Positions 63,561 to 64,000 of a stretch of 64,000 nucleotides of DNA are shown one piece after another. The translations under genes were made by a program, and so were the position numbers. Below the pieces are notes generated by a model that had not been told where the DNA came from, did no database searches, and saw nothing but the letters and a program-made list of their open reading frames with translations. Source of the stretch: Aristolochia californica (lineage: Eukaryota; Streptophyta; Magnoliopsida; Piperales; Aristolochiaceae); NCBI GenBank assembly GCA_029961685.1, contig JARWKL010000004.1, positions 17,296,348 through 17,360,347 of the forward strand, given 5' to 3'. The first letter of the stretch is position 1; each line of letters starts with the position of its first letter.

Positions 63561-64000
63561 TTTTAAATGGGCTAAATAATGGCTTATTTGACTCAAGTAA
63601 ATATCCCACCGCACGTTCACTTGAGAATTTGATGAGCATTTGTTATTCTCTTTAAAAGGTTAGGATCCATAGGTAATTTACATCTTTAACTTGTTTCAAG
63701 CATGCATATCCATTTTCTAAAACTTTCATAGAAAAATCTCTTTCTTATAAAATTCCAAGTAATTAGGGTTGAACTAGTGGAATTTCCCAAACTTGGATAA
63801 TAAAACTTTTGTGTTCATTTGTGGGCTGTGAATAAATTTTCTTTACTTACATTTATTATTGCTTTAAATTTTTTCCATACATAAACTCTAAAATTTTCAT
63901 TTTGTTGGGATGTATTTTCCATTTATCTCTTTTTTTTTTACGAGATGAAGGGAAAGTGAAAACTCATGTTTTGATGTAAGAAATAAGTATACATCTAAAA

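Larger units (their letters stand above)
53564..64000 (-). repeat. 680-bp satellite array, - orientation, right block
   Basis: Same orientation as the block left of the retroelement. Landmark copies fall near 54005, 54682, 55268, 55947, 56532, 57213, 57893, 58573, 59225, 59900, 60576, 61403, 62091, 62771 and 63453. Full units are 675-688 bp. The block begins inside a monomer at AACATGTTTCAAGC; relative to the left flank about 380 bp of a monomer is missing or about 300 bp is in excess. No gene is present; the array runs off the window end. Confidence 0.96.

Noticed and set aside
1..64000. Assignment as a centromeric satellite
   Set aside because: No sequence feature (such as a clear CENP-B-like box or a centromere-specific retrotransposon) proves this; plant centromere identity is not readable from satellite sequence alone.

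Overview
The window is almost entirely one AT-rich tandem satellite DNA from a plant nuclear genome. About 60.7 of 64 kb is a single satellite family with a monomer of about 680 bp. I counted 89 monomer anchors from the recurring landmark CAGTTAAAAATCCC; neighbouring anchors are most often 678-682 bp apart on both strands. No functional protein-coding gene, tRNA, rRNA or CRISPR array was found. The plant assignment rests on the long-monomer satellite and on the one interruption, a Ty1/copia-type LTR retrotransposon derivative with a primer-binding site matching initiator tRNA-Met and a pol tail of the SKLGV type. The species cannot be named from the sequence.

Layout: (1) 1-40071, satellite in + orientation, 59 anchors. 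(2) About 40071, an abrupt switch to the opposite orientation. (3) 40072-50243, satellite in - orientation, 15 anchors. (4) 50244-53563, a broken, tandemly arranged copia-type element on the - strand (LTR, PBS, leader, non-coding interior, pol-tail remnant, PPT, second LTR, second PBS, truncated second leader). (5) 53564-64000, satellite again in - orientation, 15 anchors.

The satellite is not homogeneous. By matching shared variants by eye I find higher-order structure: a 5-monomer unit (about 3.34 kb) present twice between 13.5 and 20.2 kb; a 3-monomer unit (about 2.02 kb) present three times at 44-50.2 kb and once, in opposite orientation, at 12.3-14.2 kb; a mosaic of monomer subtypes in 2- to 5-monomer blocks between 23.3 and 40 kb; and a two-monomer block (1264 bp), one member carrying a deletion, at 55.2-57.2 kb. 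The stretch 40.07-45.9 kb is a collinear inverted copy of about 12.3-18.1 kb: seven consecutive anchor pairs from 13.9 to 17.9 kb sum to 58.18-58.22 kb. This inverted duplication, followed by local amplification of its outer trimer, is the most informative structural result.

The many short ORFs of about 60 codons are the same two segments of the monomer, sense and antisense, that happen to be open in some copies. They are best read as by-products of repetition, although a sense 60-codon frame is intact in about 18 of 89 copies and can be tested for selection.
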